The notes: generated by a model from the sequence alone, not told the origin. Shown: positions 37,824 to 54,330, numbered from the stretch's first letter. The stretch is DNA of 64,000 bases from Virgibacillus proomii (GCF_018916875.1 NZ_JAHLNO010000021.1:62001-126000); one strand, 5' to 3'. Program-made: numbers and translations.

Positions 37824-38139
37824 CGTGTTGATCTCCCTTCTTCAAATCAGTCACAACTTCATTGACAAATTTTGCTATGGCAAATCGCAATTTACCATTT
37901 GTGACACGACCAGTTTCTAGAAGGCTGTTTTGGACTTCTGGAGAAATATAATCCATTAACTCGATATGATGAAGATTCTTTTTCTTTGGTCGATCATATT
38001 TACGTTTTTCCCCATCAGCAAGCAAGACATACTTATCATCGACTAAATTAATAACGACTGCGTATTGACCCGCATCACGTCCTTGCATAATACGAACAAC
38101 TTGACCTATCAGCGGAATCGAATCATCTTCCTTCAACAA
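37801..38139 (-). CDS. KOW-domain RNA-binding protein (YbzG-like)
   Basis: About 112 residues. The KOW motif is in [19 protein letters not shown]; conserved [14 protein letters not shown] and [20 protein letters not shown] follow. A start at the TTG at 38139 or 38136 is preferred, with AAGGTGATC just upstream; the frame opens to a TTG at 38187 but no ribosome-binding site exists there. In related Bacilli a gene of this kind lies just before infA and after map; here map is missing. Function unknown, presumably ribosome-related. Confidence 0.85.
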   Translation of the reverse strand: MLKEDDSIPLIGQVVRIMQGRDAGQYAVVINLVDDKYVLLADGEKRKYDRPKKKNLHHIELMDYISPEVQNSLLETGRVTNGKLRFAIAKFVNEVVTDLKKGDQHDGERRCN

Positions 38140-38317
38140 GCGATCACCTTCACTTAGGCTATAGTTTATATGGTTCCTTTTAAACAAAAGGATTAGTTAC
38201 CTTACTCACTTTTATCCTGTGTCACGTTTATTCAAGTATATATTAATAGTCACATAATACTCACGACTAATTATAACTTTTCAACAGTAAAAATGCACCT
38301 TTTCCAGTTAAAAGATA
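38140..38317. other. adk-KOW spacer where map is expected
   Basis: 178 AT-rich bases with no coding potential. In B. subtilis this place holds map (methionine aminopeptidase). No remnant of map is visible. Confidence 0.7.
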
Positions 38318-40283
<1,966 letters not shown>

Positions 40284-40284
<1 letters not shown>

Positions 40285-40724
40285 TAGATCACCTCTGTTT
40301 GTCCGCCCGCTGCCTCAATTGCTTCTTTAGCTGAAGCAGAGAACTTGTGAGCTTTTACTGTTAGTTTCTTTTCAATCGTTCCATTACCTAGTATTTTAAT
40401 ACCAGCTTTTAATTTACTAACTACGCCTTCTTCCAGTAATAGCTCAGGTGTAATTTCAGTGCCATCTTCAAAGCGGTTTAACGTATCGATGTTAACAATG
40501 GCAAACTCTTTACGATGAATATTTGTAAATCCACGTTTAGGCAGACGTTGGAATAGTGGCATTTGACCACCTTCAAAACCTGGGCGAGTGCCACCTCCAG
40601 AACGTGCTTTTTGTCCTTTATGTCCACGTCCGGATGTTTTTCCATTACCTGATGACATTCCACGGCCTACTCGATTACGGCTTTTACGTGCACCTTCTGC
40701 TGCCTTCAATTCATGAAGTTTCAT
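40284..40724 (-). CDS. rplO: 50S ribosomal protein L15
   Basis: 146 residues, late assembly protein of the 50S subunit. Basic Gly-rich N-terminus ([22 protein letters not shown]) and globular C-terminus ending AAGGQTEVI. 32 bases after rpmD and one-base overlap with secY. Confidence 0.97.
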
Positions 40725-40756
40725 GCGAGCACCTCCTCTTTACGCTTATTTCGTAA

Positions 40757-40939
40757 TTAAACTTCTTTAACCGTTAGTAAATGAGATACTTTGTTAACCA
40801 TACCGCGAACGGCTGGTGTATCTTCATGAACAACCGATTGGCGAATTTTTTTTAGTCCTAATGCTTGAACAGTTTTTCTTTGTGCTTCTGTTCCACCAAT
40901 AACACTGCGCGTGAGGGTGATTTCTAATTTTTTAGACAT
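40757..40939 (-). CDS. rpmD: 50S ribosomal protein L30
   Basis: 60 residues, the usual bacterial length. [21 protein letters not shown] is the family signature. 13 bases after rpsE. Confidence 0.97.
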   Translation of the reverse strand: MSKKLEITLTRSVIGGTEAQRKTVQALGLKKIRQSVVHEDTPAVRGMVNKVSHLLTVKEV

Positions 40940-40952
40940 AACAATTCCCTCC

Positions 40953-41456
40953 TTATCCTAACAGTTCTTCTACAGACTTTCCACGTAGTTTTGCTACATC
41001 TTCTGCGCGTTTTAAGTTTGTTAATCCGTTTAAAGTTGCACGGATCATATTAATCGGTGTGTTTGAACCTAGTGATTTTGTTAAAATATCACCAACACCA
41101 GCAAGTTCTAAAATAGCACGTACCGGACCACCGGAAATAACTCCAGTACCTTCTGCTGCTGGTTTTAACAATACATTACCTGAACCAAACTGACCGTGAA
41201 TTTCATGTGGAATTGTGGTCCCAACGATTGGTACGGTAATTAGATTTTTCTTTGCATCATCAACTGCTTTTTTAATTGCTTCTGGTACTTCTTGCGCTTT
41301 TCCAGTACCAAAACCTACATGACCATTTTTATCTCCGACTACCACTAGAGCTGCAAAGCGGAAGCGACGTCCACCTTTTACAACTTTTGCAACACGGTTA
41401 ACCGCAACAACACGCTCTTCAAGATCTAACTTGTTCGGATCAATGTTTTTATTCAT
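40953..41456 (-). CDS. rpsE: 30S ribosomal protein S5
   Basis: 167 residues. Double-stranded RNA-binding N-terminal domain ([20 protein letters not shown]) and S5 C-terminal domain. It contributes to mRNA helicase activity and decoding fidelity. The loop VKGGRRF, where spectinomycin resistance changes map, looks wild type. Confidence 0.97.
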   Translation of the reverse strand: MNKNIDPNKLDLEERVVAVNRVAKVVKGGRRFRFAALVVVGDKNGHVGFGTGKAQEVPEAIKKAVDDAKKNLITVPIVGTTIPHEIHGQFGSGNVLLKPAAEGTGVISGGPVRAILELAGVGDILTKSLGSNTPINMIRATLNGLTNLKRAEDVAKLRGKSVEELLG

Positions 41457-41476
41457 GTATGTCCCTCCTTTATCGA

Positions 41477-41842
41477 TTAAAATTCAAGACCTGCTTCTCT
41501 TGCAGCATCTGCTAAAGCTTTCACACGTCCATGATAAAGGTAGCCTCCGCGGTCAAAGACAACCGATTTGTAACCTTTATCCTGAGCACGTTTAGCAATC
41601 ATTTCTCCGACCTCTTTTGCTGCTTCTACATTGCTTGTAGATCCAGTTACATTTAGTTCTTTATCTTTTGTAGAAGCACTTGCAAGTGTAGTTCCACTTA
41701 CATCATCAATTAATTGTACATAAATGTGTTTATTTGAACGGTAGACGTTTAAACGAGGACACTGTGCTGTACCATGAACTGTCTTACGAACACGAGCGTG
41801 CCTTCTTTTACGTACCGCATTTTTATCAGGTTTTGTAATCAC
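41477..41842 (-). CDS. rplR: 50S ribosomal protein L18
   Basis: 121 residues, binds 5S rRNA. It contains [18 protein letters not shown] and [25 protein letters not shown], typical of the family. 28 bases after rplF. Confidence 0.97.
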   Translation of the reverse strand: MITKPDKNAVRKRRHARVRKTVHGTAQCPRLNVYRSNKHIYVQLIDDVSGTTLASASTKDKELNVTGSTSNVEAAKEVGEMIAKRAQDKGYKSVVFDRGGYLYHGRVKALADAAREAGLEF

Positions 41843-41870
41843 TTAGGTCACTCCTTTCTGCTACCTAGTC

Positions 41871-42407
41871 TTACTTGGCAGTTTTACCTTCTTTACGACG
41901 TACATATTCGCCTTCGTAACGAATTCCTTTACCTTTATAAGGCTCAGGCGGACGAATTGCTCTAATTTTGGATGCAATTGCTCCCACTTGCTCCTTATCA
42001 ATTCCTTTAACGATAAGCTGTGTGTTTTTTGGTACGTCGATTTCGATGCCTTCGATTGGTTCGATTTCAACAGGATGAGAGAAACCAGCATTAATGACTA
42101 CTTTGTTTCCCTGTTTTTGCGCACGATAACCAACACCGATAATCTCAAGTGACTTTTCAAATCCTTTACTTACACCTTCAACCATATTATTGATCAGGCT
42201 TCGGGTAGTTCCGTGTAATGCGCGGTGGTCTTTGTGATCACTTGGGCGTTCTAACGTAACCACATTTCCTTCAATATTTACTTTAATATCTTGATGTAGT
42301 TCTCTCGATAATTCACCTTTAGGGCCTTTCACAGTAACGACATTACCATCAAGTTTAACTTCTACGCCTTGGGGAATTTCGATTGGTTTAAGTCCTATAC
42401 GAGACAT
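41871..42407 (-). CDS. rplF: 50S ribosomal protein L6
   Basis: 178 residues from ATG 42407 ([12 protein letters not shown]), where GGAGG gives the better spacing than the ATG three codons earlier. Two repeated RNA-binding folds; the C-terminal [12 protein letters not shown] binds near the sarcin-ricin loop. Confidence 0.97.
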   Translation of the reverse strand: MSRIGLKPIEIPQGVEVKLDGNVVTVKGPKGELSRELHQDIKVNIEGNVVTLERPSDHKDHRALHGTTRSLINNMVEGVSKGFEKSLEIIGVGYRAQKQGNKVVINAGFSHPVEIEPIEGIEIDVPKNTQLIVKGIDKEQVGAIASKIRAIRPPEPYKGKGIRYEGEYVRRKEGKTAK

Positions 42408-42438
42408 TCCATGCACCTCCTCAACATTTAATACTCAA

Positions 42439-42837
42439 TTACCAGACATATGCAATTACTTCGCCACCAACAGCTTGTGCACGTGCTTCTTTATCGGAAA
42501 GCACTCCTTTAGATGTTGATACGATAGCTATTCCTAAACCGTTTAGCACTCGAGGTACTTCCGTTGCTTTTGCATATACACGGCGTCCTGGTTTACTTAT
42601 ACGTTTAATACCTGTAATTACTCGCTCCTCGTTTGCACCATACTTAAGGAATATACGAAGAATGCCTTGCTTGTTGTCTTCCACAAGCTCGTAGTCAGAA
42701 ACGAAGCCTTCACGCTTCAGGATGTCAGCAATTTCTTTTTTCATAGTAGATGCTGGAAGTTCTAACTTTTCATGTTTTACCATGTTAGCATTACGAATGC
42801 GAGTAAGCATATCTGCAATTGGATCTGTCATAACCAT
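42439..42837 (-). CDS. rpsH: 30S ribosomal protein S8
   Basis: 132 residues, primary 16S rRNA binder (helix 21) and translational regulator of the spc operon in other bacteria. N-terminus [16 protein letters not shown] and C-terminal [18 protein letters not shown] are standard. Confidence 0.97.
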   Translation of the reverse strand: MVMTDPIADMLTRIRNANMVKHEKLELPASTMKKEIADILKREGFVSDYELVEDNKQGILRIFLKYGANEERVITGIKRISKPGRRVYAKATEVPRVLNGLGIAIVSTSKGVLSDKEARAQAVGGEVIAYVW

Positions 42838-42866
42838 TTATCATTACCTCCTTCCCGAATAGGGGT

Positions 42867-43617
<751 letters not shown>

Positions 43618-43641
43618 CATGTCGCCCTCCTTTCGCTAAAC

Positions 43642-43953
43642 CTATTTATCTAACGCTTTACCGGATTTTTTAGCGATGCGGACTTTCTTTCCATCACGCA
43701 CTTCATAGCCAACACGGGTTGGTTCACCGGATTTAGGATCTAACGGCATTACGTTAGAAACATGGATTGGTGCTTCTTGGTTCAGAATTCCGCCTTGCGG
43801 ATTCTCTTGAGAAGGTTTGGCATGTTTTTTTATCATGTTAATGCCTTCAACAAGCACTCGCTCTTTCTTCGGGTATGCTTCTAAAACTGTGCCTTCTTTT
43901 CCACGGTCTTTGCCGGAAATAACTTTGACTTTATCACCTTTTTTTACATGCAT
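43642..43953 (-). CDS. rplX: 50S ribosomal protein L24
   Basis: 103 residues from ATG 43953 ([14 protein letters not shown]); GGAGG lies just upstream. KOW motif [16 protein letters not shown] initiates 50S assembly at domain I of 23S rRNA. It is separated from rplN by 193 bases, much more than normal, because of a repeat element. Confidence 0.97.
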   Translation of the reverse strand: MHVKKGDKVKVISGKDRGKEGTVLEAYPKKERVLVEGINMIKKHAKPSQENPQGGILNQEAPIHVSNVMPLDPKSGEPTRVGYEVRDGKKVRIAKKSGKALDK

Positions 43954-43992
43954 GCTTAACGCACCTCCTAACAAGGCTAATTTTTAGCTCAT

Positions 43993-44151
43993 AAAGGATG
44001 TTCAAAAAGTCAAATAAAAATGACGCATCATTTCATCGTTGGCTTGTTTCTCCACTCTCATGCATTTAACTGTATACACTCTAGCTGCTCAAAACGGCGC
44101 CGTCTTGAAATTCTCAATCCTTTTTATCCTCTATTTGAACACACTCTTATA
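43993..44151. repeat. MITE-like element inserted between rplN and rplX
   Basis: Ends TGTTCAAA (43999-44006) and TTTGAACA (44134-44141) are inverted repeats, and the interior has a palindromic GGCGCC. The right edge (44121-44151) recurs inverted at 30023-30054. It touches the rplN stop codon. No coding capacity. Confidence 0.7.
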
Positions 44152-44515
44152 ATACTTCTGGAGCAAGAGATACGATTTTCATGAACTTTGCATCACGTAA
44201 TTCACGTGCGACTGGTCCAAAAATACGAGTTCCTCTTGGACTTTTATCATCACGAACAATTACCGCTGCATTTTCATCAAAACGAATATATGATCCATCT
44301 TTACGGCGTGCACCAGATTTCGAACGCACAATAACAGCTTTAACAACATCGCCTTTTTTGACAACGCCGCCTGGTGTTGCTTCTTTCACCGTACAAACAA
44401 CAACATCACCGATATTAGCTGTTTTTCGTCCAGATCCGCCCAATACTTTAATGGTTAACAATTCACGAGCACCAGAGTTATCTGCAACTTTCAAACGACT
44501 TTCTTGTTGAATCAT
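44147..44515 (-). CDS. rplN: 50S ribosomal protein L14
   Basis: 122 residues. [19 protein letters not shown] and the C-terminal [19 protein letters not shown] are the family ends. It binds 23S rRNA near the L19 bridge and is the site of ribosome silencing factor action. Its stop codon lies in the edge of the inserted repeat. Confidence 0.97.
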   Translation of the reverse strand: MIQQESRLKVADNSGARELLTIKVLGGSGRKTANIGDVVVCTVKEATPGGVVKKGDVVKAVIVRSKSGARRKDGSYIRFDENAAVIVRDDKSPRGTRIFGPVARELRDAKFMKIVSLAPEVL

Positions 44516-44557
44516 AACGCTGTGACCTCCCTTCAGATACCTTCTGAGCGAATTTTA

Positions 44558-44848
<291 letters not shown>

Positions 44849-45049
44849 CTAGTTATTTACGCCCAATTCACGTTGACGTGCAATAGTTTTCATACGAGCA
44901 ATTGATTTTCTTACTTCACGGATACGAGCAGTGTTTTCCAATTGACCAGTTGCAAGCTGGAAGCGTAAATTAAATAATTCCTCTTTTAAAGATTTAACTT
45001 TTTGTTCAATTTCGGCAGTGGTTAGTTCTCTAATTTCATTAGCCTTCAT
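44849..45049 (-). CDS. rpmC: 50S ribosomal protein L29
   Basis: 66 residues from ATG 45049 ([10 protein letters not shown]). A two-helix protein at the exit tunnel, docking site for trigger factor and SRP together with L23. The start lies 11 bases inside rplP, which makes translation coupled. Confidence 0.96.
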   Translation of the reverse strand: MKANEIRELTTAEIEQKVKSLKEELFNLRFQLATGQLENTARIREVRKSIARMKTIARQRELGVNN

Positions 45050-45473
45050 TGCTTTCACCACCAATTTCTTCACGTTTTACAAATTTAGTTTTAATCGGAA
45101 GCTTATGAGAAGCAAGACGCAACGCTTCACGAGCAACTTCTTCTGATACACCTGCGATTTCAAACATGATTTTCCCTGGCTTAACTACTGCTACCCATCC
45201 TTCTGGAGCACCTTTACCGGAACCCATTCGTACTTCTAATGGCTTTGCAGTATATGGTTTATCAGGAAAGATTTTAATCCAAACTTTACCGCCACGCTTC
45301 ATGTAACGGGTCATTGCAATACGAGCAGCCTCAATTTGACGGCTTGTAATCCATGATGCTTCTATTGCCTGCAAACCGTAATCACCGAAAGATATTGTTG
45401 TACCGCCTTTAGCTTGGCCTCTCATTTTTCCACGATGTTGTCTACGATATTTCACACGTTTAGGCATTAACAT
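45039..45473 (-). CDS. rplP: 50S ribosomal protein L16
   Basis: 144 residues, [19 protein letters not shown] at the start. It organises the A-site tRNA elbow region. The conserved loop with Arg near residue 81 ([13 protein letters not shown]) is present. 18 bases after rpsC. Confidence 0.97.
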   Translation of the reverse strand: MLMPKRVKYRRQHRGKMRGQAKGGTTISFGDYGLQAIEASWITSRQIEAARIAMTRYMKRGGKVWIKIFPDKPYTAKPLEVRMGSGKGAPEGWVAVVKPGKIMFEIAGVSEEVAREALRLASHKLPIKTKFVKREEIGGESNEG

Positions 45474-45491
45474 AATGCAGTGCCCCCTTCC

Positions 45492-46133
45492 TTATTTATC
45501 AGTTTTAGTTGGAAGGACTTCACCACGATAAATCCACACTTTAACACCTAGCTTACCGTAAGTAGTGTCAGCTTCTGCTGTACCGTAATCGATGTCAGCA
45601 CGCAGCGTGTGTAGTGGTACTGTTCCTTCGCTATAGTGTTCCGCACGAGCAATGTCTGCTCCACCTAGACGTCCAGATACTTGTGTTTTAATTCCTTTAG
45701 CGCCAGCACGCATAGTACGTTGAATTGCTTGTTTTTGTACACGTCGGAATGAAACACGATTTTCTAATTGACGGGCAATATTTTCAGCAACTAATCTTGC
45801 ATCAAGATCTACTTTTTTAATTTCTACGATATTAATGTGAACCCGCTTGCCGGTTAAACTGTTCAAAGCTTTACGTAGTGATTCTACTTCTGAACCGCCT
45901 TTACCAATAACCATACCAGGCTTTCCAGTATGAATTGTGATATTAACACGATTTGCTGCACGTTCAATGTCAATTGAAGAAACAGCAGATGTTTTTAAAC
46001 GGTTTTCTAGATATTCTCTAATTTTAATATCTTCATGTAGTAAGTCTGCATAGTCTTTATCTGCGTACCATTTCGACTGCCAGTCTTTAATGATACCGAC
46101 ACGAAGACCGATTGGATTTACTTTTTGACCCAC
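45492..46133 (-). CDS. rpsC: 30S ribosomal protein S3
   Basis: 213 residues from a GTG ([13 protein letters not shown]) with GGAGGG upstream. The KH domain holds [11 protein letters not shown]; the C-terminal domain lines the mRNA entry channel. Only 3 bases after rplV. Confidence 0.97.
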   Translation of the reverse strand: MGQKVNPIGLRVGIIKDWQSKWYADKDYADLLHEDIKIREYLENRLKTSAVSSIDIERAANRVNITIHTGKPGMVIGKGGSEVESLRKALNSLTGKRVHINIVEIKKVDLDARLVAENIARQLENRVSFRRVQKQAIQRTMRAGAKGIKTQVSGRLGGADIARAEHYSEGTVPLHTLRADIDYGTAEADTTYGKLGVKVWIYRGEVLPTKTDK

Positions 46134-46136
46134 TGA

Positions 46137-46478
46137 CTATCCCTCCTTCTTTTCTGTTACCACAACTGTGATGTGGCTTGTGCGCTTATTAATTCTGCTT
46201 GCACGACCTTGTGCACGCGGACGGAAACGTTTCAACGTAACACCTTCGTTTACAAATGCTTCAGAAACAATCAGATTATCCGTGTCCATTTCATAATTGT
46301 GCTCTGCGTTTGCGACTGCAGAATTTAATACTTTTTCTACAATTGGAGAAGCACCGCGTTGTGTATGACGTAAAATCGCAATTGCTTCACCTACACTTTT
46401 TCCTCGAATAAGATCAACGACTAGACGTACTTTACGAGGAGCAATACGAACCGATTTTGCAACGGCTTTAGCTTGCAT
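46137..46478 (-). CDS. rplV: 50S ribosomal protein L22
   Basis: 113 residues. Its long beta-hairpin ([20 protein letters not shown]) reaches the tunnel constriction, where macrolide resistance changes occur elsewhere; the sequence looks wild type. 19 bases after rpsS. Confidence 0.97.
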   Translation of the reverse strand: MQAKAVAKSVRIAPRKVRLVVDLIRGKSVGEAIAILRHTQRGASPIVEKVLNSAVANAEHNYEMDTDNLIVSEAFVNEGVTLKRFRPRAQGRASRINKRTSHITVVVTEKKEG

Positions 46479-46497
46479 GATATGTGCCTCCTCTCAT

Positions 46498-46776
46498 TTA
46501 GCGTTTTGTTTTCTTATCATCGCCGCCGTGCCCTCTAAAGGTGCGTGTTGGCGCGAATTCTCCTAGTTTATGACCGACCATGTCTTCCGTAATATAAACT
46601 GGTACATGTTTGCGTCCGTCGTACACAGCGATCGTGTGTCCAACGAATGTAGGGAATATAGTAGAACGACGTGACCAAGTTTTAATAACTTGTTTTTTGT
46701 CACTTTCATTTAACGTTTCAACTTTCTTCAATAAATGGTCATCTGCAAAAGGTCCTTTTTTCAAACTGCGACCCAT
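46498..46776 (-). CDS. rpsS: 30S ribosomal protein S19
   Basis: 92 residues, head protein near the A-site finger. [18 protein letters not shown] and [16 protein letters not shown] are conserved. 57 bases after rplB. Confidence 0.97.
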   Translation of the reverse strand: MGRSLKKGPFADDHLLKKVETLNESDKKQVIKTWSRRSTIFPTFVGHTIAVYDGRKHVPVYITEDMVGHKLGEFAPTRTFRGHGGDDKKTKR

Positions 46777-46833
46777 GGATTAACCTCCTTTCGGATTGGA
46801 AAGACGGGCTGTTTTCCCGCCACTTTTTTTCGA

Positions 46834-47664
46834 TTATTTTTTACGTTTACGAACGATAAATTTATCAGTTGGTTTGTTGCGTTTACGCGTCTTGTAACCA
46901 AGTGTAGGTTTGCCCCAAGGTGACATTGGTGACTTACGTCCGATTGGTGCACGTCCTTCACCACCACCGTGCGGGTGATCATTAGGGTTCATAACAGACC
47001 CACGAACTGTAGGGCGTTTGCCTAACCAGCGGGAACGACCTGCTTTTCCGATACGGATGAGTTCATGTTCAATATTACCGACTTGCCCTACTGTTGCACG
47101 ACAAGTAGATAAAATCAAACGAACTTCACCAGAAGCTAAGCGAACCAAGGAGTATTTTCCATCGCGACCTAGAACTTGAGCTTCTGCACCCGCAGAACGA
47201 GCGAGCTGTCCTCCGCGTCCTGGTTTCAACTCGATATTATGAATGACTGTACCTACTGGAATATTTGCTAAAGGGAGCGCATTTCCTAATTTAATGTCTG
47301 CATTCTCACCAGATTCAATCTCTTGATTTACTTTCAAACCTTTCGGAGCTAAAATATAACGTTTTTCTCCATCAGCATAGTGAATTAATGCTATGTTTGC
47401 TGAGCGGTTTGGATCATATTCAATAGTAGCAACGCGTCCTGGTATACCATCTTTATCTCGTTTGAAATCGATGATACGGTATTGACGCTTATGACCGCCA
47501 CCTTGATGACGAACAGTTAATTTCCCTTGATTATTTCGACCGCCTCGATTGTGCAATGGGCTTAACAGGGACTTTTCAGGCGTATCTGTTGTAATTTCTG
47601 CAAAATCAGATACGGACATATTACGTCTACCATTGGACGTTGGTCTAAACTTTTTAATCGCCAT
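46834..47664 (-). CDS. rplB: 50S ribosomal protein L2
   Basis: 276 residues from ATG 47664 ([12 protein letters not shown]), GGAGGG upstream. It is needed for subunit association and lies near the peptidyl transferase centre. The loop [12 protein letters not shown] with the conserved His is intact. 31 bases after rplW. Confidence 0.97.
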   Translation of the reverse strand: MAIKKFRPTSNGRRNMSVSDFAEITTDTPEKSLLSPLHNRGGRNNQGKLTVRHQGGGHKRQYRIIDFKRDKDGIPGRVATIEYDPNRSANIALIHYADGEKRYILAPKGLKVNQEIESGENADIKLGNALPLANIPVGTVIHNIELKPGRGGQLARSAGAEAQVLGRDGKYSLVRLASGEVRLILSTCRATVGQVGNIEHELIRIGKAGRSRWLGKRPTVRGSVMNPNDHPHGGGEGRAPIGRKSPMSPWGKPTLGYKTRKRNKPTDKFIVRKRKK

Positions 47665-47695
47665 CTTTTTTCCCTCCTTCACGAAATCTTGTTAA

Positions 47696-47983
47696 TTATG
47701 CTTCAAAGAAGTCTAGTTCTTTGCTATCTTCTGAAAGCTGTACAATGGCTTTCTTGCGATTTGGGCGGAAACCACCATAACGGCCCATACGCTTGAATTT
47801 ACCTTTTAAATTCATTGTATTAACTTTTACTACCTTCACTCCAAACACATGTTCAACAGCTTGTTTAATTTCTGTTTTGTTTGCTTTTGGAGCGACTTCA
47901 AATGTGTATTTTTTTTCTGCCATTAGATCAGCTGAATGCTCTGTAATGACAGGGCGCTTTATAATATCACGTGGATCTTTCAT
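47696..47983 (-). CDS. rplW: 50S ribosomal protein L23
   Basis: 95 residues. [17 protein letters not shown] start and [13 protein letters not shown] loop. Main docking site for trigger factor and SRP at the tunnel exit. Its start overlaps the rplD stop by one base. Confidence 0.97.
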   Translation of the reverse strand: MKDPRDIIKRPVITEHSADLMAEKKYTFEVAPKANKTEIKQAVEHVFGVKVVKVNTMNLKGKFKRMGRYGGFRPNRKKAIVQLSEDSKELDFFEA

Positions 47984-48606
47984 TATGCAAGCACCTCCCC
48001 TGCTTTTTCAGCTGCATCCTTCGTCAAGATCAGCTTGTCATGTCCAAGCAAGTCTAGAACATTGATTTCCTCAACTGTTATTACTGTTACAGTTTGAAGA
48101 TTATTAGTTGAACGAATAACTGTGTCATCTTTTTCAGTAACTACGATTAATGCTTTTGTATCAATTTTTAGTGCTTCAAGCATTTTCACAGCTTCTTTTG
48201 TTTTTGGTTCATCAAAAGTAAGACTTTCTAAAACAACGAGGTTGTTTTCTTTTAATTTTGATGAAAGCGCAGATTTTAATGCGAGACGACGTACTTTTTT
48301 TGGTAATTTATAGCTGTAGCTACGTGGAGTTGGACCAAATACTGTACCTCCGCCGACCCATTGTGGGGAGCGAATAGAACCTTGACGTGCACGACCAGTA
48401 CCTTTTTGACGCCATGGTTTGCGTCCTCCACCACTCACTTCAGAGCGGTTTTTTACCGCATGGGTTCCTTGACGCATAGAAGAACGTTGCATTACTACAG
48501 CTTCATGTAAAACATGCGTATTTGGCTCAATGCCGAATACAGAATCGTTTAACTCCATTTCACCAGCTTGAGCTCCGTCTTGTTTAAATAGTGCTACTTT
48601 AGGCAT
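47983..48606 (-). CDS. rplD: 50S ribosomal protein L4
   Basis: 207 residues from ATG 48606 ([11 protein letters not shown]), GGGAGG upstream. The extended loop ([20 protein letters not shown]) lines the tunnel constriction and looks wild type for macrolide contacts. Confidence 0.97.
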   Translation of the reverse strand: MPKVALFKQDGAQAGEMELNDSVFGIEPNTHVLHEAVVMQRSSMRQGTHAVKNRSEVSGGGRKPWRQKGTGRARQGSIRSPQWVGGGTVFGPTPRSYSYKLPKKVRRLALKSALSSKLKENNLVVLESLTFDEPKTKEAVKMLEALKIDTKALIVVTEKDDTVIRSTNNLQTVTVITVEEINVLDLLGHDKLILTKDAAEKAGEVLA

Positions 48607-48632
48607 GACATATCCTCCCTTCATCTGTATGA

Positions 48633-49262
48633 TTAGTTAGCCTTGATCGCACTCGTGATTTTTACGAATGATTTTTTTGCACCTGGAACGTTACCTTTAA
48701 TTAATAGCAGGTTACGCTCTTCATCTACTTTTACAACTTCAAGGTTTTGGATGGTTACTTGATCGCCACCCATACGTCCCGGAAGTGGTCTTCCCTTAAA
48801 TACACGCATTGGATCTACTGCACCTAGAGAACCAGGGCCTCTATGGTAGTGAGATCCATGGGACATTGGACCGCGTTGTTGATTATGACGCTTAATAGAG
48901 CCTTGGAATCCTTTCCCTTTTGTTGTTCCTGTTACATCAACTTTATCTCCAGACTGAAATACACTAACGCTAATTTCTTGACCTACTTCATATTCGTCAA
49001 GCTTTGCATTACGGATTTCACGAACGTAGCGCTTAGGGGTTGTGCTTGCTTTTTCAGCATGACCTTTTTCCGCCTTGTTTGTACGTGATTCTTTCTCATC
49101 AGCAAAACCAAGCTGTATTGCCTCATAACCATCGTTTTCAATCGTTCTTTTTTGCAATACTACATTCGGCTCAGCCTCGATTACAGTTACAGGAATTAAT
49201 TCCCCACTCTCTGAAAATAACTGAGTCATGCCGATTTTTCGACCTAAGATTCCTTTCGTCAT
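48633..49262 (-). CDS. rplC: 50S ribosomal protein L3
   Basis: 209 residues, [16 protein letters not shown] start. An extension toward the peptidyl transferase centre includes [13 protein letters not shown]. First-step 23S assembly protein. 29 bases after rpsJ, with AGGAGGTG. Confidence 0.97.
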   Translation of the reverse strand: MTKGILGRKIGMTQLFSESGELIPVTVIEAEPNVVLQKRTIENDGYEAIQLGFADEKESRTNKAEKGHAEKASTTPKRYVREIRNAKLDEYEVGQEISVSVFQSGDKVDVTGTTKGKGFQGSIKRHNQQRGPMSHGSHYHRGPGSLGAVDPMRVFKGRPLPGRMGGDQVTIQNLEVVKVDEERNLLLIKGNVPGAKKSFVKITSAIKAN

Positions 49263-49291
49263 CCGTTACACCTCCTATTTAAAAACAATCA

Positions 49292-49828
<537 letters not shown>

Positions 49829-49919
49829 GAGGGTTTACATTTTTTTTGGATATCGATAGTTTATAGCTTATGTTTTCAATGCAAAATTACGAAACTCGAA
49901 ACAAATCCTTTAAATGCAG

Positions 49920-49955
49920 AAAACACAGATAGCGTCGTCACGCCATCTGTGTTTT
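49920..49955 (-). terminator. terminator after tuf
   Basis: AAAACACAGATaGCGT and ACGCcATCTGTGTTTT pair over 15 of 16 positions around a 4-base loop, with the T-run on the minus strand, 22-57 bases past the tuf stop. Confidence 0.88.
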
Positions 49956-49976
49956 TTACCATTATATTTCAATTTC

Positions 49977-51167
<1,191 letters not shown>

Positions 51168-51290
51168 TTATAGTTCCTCCCTTAATTAAATGAAAGTGTT
51201 TTGTAAATTTATAGTTAGCCAGAAACAATGCTTATTCATCACTTCTTAGCCTTTAATACAAGTTATACTTTAGATTAATTAAAAAATCAA

Positions 51291-53369
51291 TTATTCGCCA
51301 GCATTTTTCTTAATAATTTCTTCGGCGATACTCTTAGGCACTTCTTCATAATGGTCAAAGTGCATTGTGAATGTTCCACGTCCTTGAGTGTTGGAACGCA
51401 ATGCTGTTGCATAACCAAACATTTCAGAAAGTGGTACAAAGCCTTTTACAACTTGGGCAGGTCCACGGGCTTCCATTCCTTCCACACGCCCACGACGAGA
51501 TGTAACATCTCCCATGATATCTCCCATATATTCTTCAGGAACAACGATTTCTACTTTAGCAATCGGTTCAAGAAGCACTGGGTTACATTTATTTTTTGCT
51601 GCTTTTAATGCCATAGATGCAGCAATTTTAAACGCCATTTCGTTAGAGTCTACATCGTGGTAGCTACCATCATACAATGTTGCCTTAATATCGATTACTG
51701 GATAACCTGCTAATACCCCGTTTTCCATTGCTTCTTCAATACCAGCTTGAACAGATGGAATATATTCGCGCGGAACAACACCACCAACGATATTGTTGAC
51801 AAATTCGAAGCCAGCACCTTCTTCGTTTGGCTCAAATTTAATCCAAACATGACCGTATTGCCCACGTCCACCAGATTGTCGGATAAATTTACCTTCTACT
51901 TCAGCAGCAGAACGGAAGGTTTCACGGTAAGCAACTTGCGGCGCTCCAACATTTGCCTCTACTTTAAATTCACGTTTTAAACGATCAACAATAACATCTA
52001 AGTGGAGTTCACCCATACCAGAGATAATGGTTTGACCAGTTTCTTCATTTGTTTCTGTTTTAAACGTTGGGTCCTCTTCAGCTAATTTTGCTAAAGCAAT
52101 TCCCATTTTATCTTGGTCCGCTTTTGTTTTTGGTTCAATTGCAACACCAATTACAGGCTCTGGGAATTCCATCGACTCAAGGATAACAGGATTCTTCTCA
52201 TCACAAAGCGTATCTCCTGTACTTGTATCTTTTAAACCAACCGCAGCAGCGATCTCCCCAGCATGCACTTTCGAAATCTCTTGACGTGAATTAGCATGCA
52301 TTTGCAGGATACGACCAATACGTTCACGTTTGTTTTTCACAGAGTTTAAAACATAGGAACCAGCATCTAACGTTCCGGAATATACACGGAAGAAAGTTAA
52401 CTTACCAACATATGGATCTGTCATAACTTTAAATGCCAGAGCAGCAAATGGTGCATTTTCAGAAGAAGGACGAGTTGTTTCCTCCTCTGTACCAGGCACA
52501 ATTCCTTCAATATCTGCAACGTCTGTTGGTGCTGGAAGATAGTCAATAACACCGTCTAGCATTAATTGAACACCTTTGTTTTTAAATGCTGAACCACAAA
52601 ACACTGGATAAAACTCAACATTTAACGTCGCTTTACGAATAGCTGATTTCAGCTCGTCATTCGTAATTTCTTCGCCTTCAAGATATTTCATCATTAAATC
52701 TTCATCAAGCTCAGAAACTGCTTCAACCAAGTTGTTGCGCAATTCTTCGGCTTTTTCTTTATATTCATCCGGAATTTCACGTTCTTCTGCATGAGTACCT
52801 AAATCGTCTTCATAAAAGAAAGCATGCATCGTGATTAGGTCAATGATCCCCTCAAAATTATCCTCTGCTCCAATTGGAAGTTGAACAGGGTGAGCATTGG
52901 CACCTAAACGTTCTTTCAGCGTTCCAGTTGCATATAGGAAATCAGCACCGACTTTATCCATTTTGTTTATAAATACAATTCTTGGTACACCGTAAGTTGT
53001 TGCTTGACGCCATACGGTTTCTGTTTGTGGTTCTACACCAGATTGAGCATCAAGAACGGTTACTGCACCATCGAGTACACGTAATGACCGTTCAACTTCT
53101 ACAGTGAAGTCTACGTGACCAGGTGTATCGATAATGTTAATACGATGATCTTTCCAAGAAGCTGTTGTAGCAGCTGAAGTGATCGTAATTCCTCGTTCCT
53201 GCTCCTGCTCCATCCAGTCCATTTGTGAAGCACCTTCATGTGTTTCACCAATCTTATGAATACGTCCTGTATAGAAAAGAATACGCTCAGTAGTAGTGGT
53301 TTTACCTGCATCGATGTGTGCCATAATACCAATATTTCGCGTCTTTTCCAAGGAGAACTCTCTAGCCAT
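51291..53369 (-). CDS. fusA: elongation factor G
   Basis: 692 residues, five domains. GTPase motifs [17 protein letters not shown] and NKMDK; domain IV tip [10 protein letters not shown] reaches the decoding centre during translocation. Typical length. 36 bases after rpsG. Confidence 0.98.
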   Translation of the reverse strand: MAREFSLEKTRNIGIMAHIDAGKTTTTERILFYTGRIHKIGETHEGASQMDWMEQEQERGITITSAATTASWKDHRINIIDTPGHVDFTVEVERSLRVLDGAVTVLDAQSGVEPQTETVWRQATTYGVPRIVFINKMDKVGADFLYATGTLKERLGANAHPVQLPIGAEDNFEGIIDLITMHAFFYEDDLGTHAEEREIPDEYKEKAEELRNNLVEAVSELDEDLMMKYLEGEEITNDELKSAIRKATLNVEFYPVFCGSAFKNKGVQLMLDGVIDYLPAPTDVADIEGIVPGTEEETTRPSSENAPFAALAFKVMTDPYVGKLTFFRVYSGTLDAGSYVLNSVKNKRERIGRILQMHANSRQEISKVHAGEIAAAVGLKDTSTGDTLCDEKNPVILESMEFPEPVIGVAIEPKTKADQDKMGIALAKLAEEDPTFKTETNEETGQTIISGMGELHLDVIVDRLKREFKVEANVGAPQVAYRETFRSAAEVEGKFIRQSGGRGQYGHVWIKFEPNEEGAGFEFVNNIVGGVVPREYIPSVQAGIEEAMENGVLAGYPVIDIKATLYDGSYHDVDSNEMAFKIAASMALKAAKNKCNPVLLEPIAKVEIVVPEEYMGDIMGDVTSRRGRVEGMEARGPAQVVKGFVPLSEMFGYATALRSNTQGRGTFTMHFDHYEEVPKSIAEEIIKKNAGE

Positions 53370-53405
53370 GTATTCTTCTCCTTTCTAGCTAAAATATGAT
53401 TTATT

Positions 53406-53876
53406 TTACCAGCGGTAATGAGCAAATGCCTTGTTGGCTTCTGCCATTTTATGCAGTTCTTCACGTCTTTTAACAGCTGCACCTGTGTTGTTAGAAGCAT
53501 CTAAAATTTCATTGGCAAGACGTTCTTCCATTGTTTTCTCTCCGCGCAGACGAGCATAGTTTACAATATAGCGTAACCCTAAAGCTTGACGACGTTCTGG
53601 GCGTACTTCCATTGGTACTTGGTAGTTAGAACCACCAACACGACGTGCTCGAACCTCAAGAACTGGCATTACATTTTTCATAGCTTGCTCGAATACTTCC
53701 ATTGCATTTTGACCGCTGCGTTCGGCAACTATTTCGAATGCTTTATAAAGAATTTTTTGCGCCTTACCTCTTTTTCCGTCAACCATGATTTGGTTAATTA
53801 AACGAGTCACTAATTTAGAGTTATAAATTGGATCTGGTAAGACATCGCGTTTAGGTACTGGTCCTTTACGTGGCAT
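53406..53876 (-). CDS. rpsG: 30S ribosomal protein S7
   Basis: 156 residues; nucleates 30S head assembly. [19 protein letters not shown] start and the C-terminal helix [11 protein letters not shown] near the E site. 43 bases after rpsL. Confidence 0.97.
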   Translation of the reverse strand: MPRKGPVPKRDVLPDPIYNSKLVTRLINQIMVDGKRGKAQKILYKAFEIVAERSGQNAMEVFEQAMKNVMPVLEVRARRVGGSNYQVPMEVRPERRQALGLRYIVNYARLRGEKTMEERLANEILDASNNTGAAVKRREELHKMAEANKAFAHYRW

Positions 53877-53919
53877 ATGTCCTTCCTCCTTTCTGCTGAA
53901 AATAATTATTTTTGTTGAA

Positions 53920-54330
53920 TTATTTTGGCTTTTTAGTACCGTATTTTGAACGACCTTGTTGACGCCCTTCTACTCCTGCTGTATCCAATGCTCCACGAAC
54001 AATGTGGTAGCGTACACCAGGTAAGTCTTTAACACGACCGCCACGAAGAAGAACAACACTGTGCTCCTGAAGATTATGACCAATTCCCGGGATGTATGCT
54101 GTTACTTCCATGTTGTTAGACAAACGTACACGGGCATATTTACGAAGTGCTGAGTTTGGTTTCTTAGGAGTTAACGTTCCAACACGAGTACATACGCCAC
54201 GTTTTTGTGGAGAATTTAAATCCGTGAATTTCTTTTTAAAGCTATTGTACCCCTTATTAAGAGCTGGAGAGTCAGACTTCTTTGGTTTGCTTACGCGTCC
54301 TTTACGTACAAGCTGGTTAATTGTTGGCAT
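53920..54330 (-). CDS. rpsL: 30S ribosomal protein S12
   Basis: 136 residues. Decoding-site loops [11 protein letters not shown] and [11 protein letters not shown] are wild type at the lysines that confer streptomycin resistance when changed. First gene of the str operon (rpsL-rpsG-fusA-tuf), following the L7Ae-like gene by 130 bases. Confidence 0.97.
   Translation of the reverse strand: MPTINQLVRKGRVSKPKKSDSPALNKGYNSFKKKFTDLNSPQKRGVCTRVGTLTPKKPNSALRKYARVRLSNNMEVTAYIPGIGHNLQEHSVVLLRGGRVKDLPGVRYHIVRGALDTAGVEGRQQGRSKYGTKKPK

Noticed and set aside
44181..44510. Long plus-strand frames opposite ribosomal protein, tuf and rpoBC genes
   Set aside because: They are shadows of biased codon use in highly expressed genes on the minus strand.
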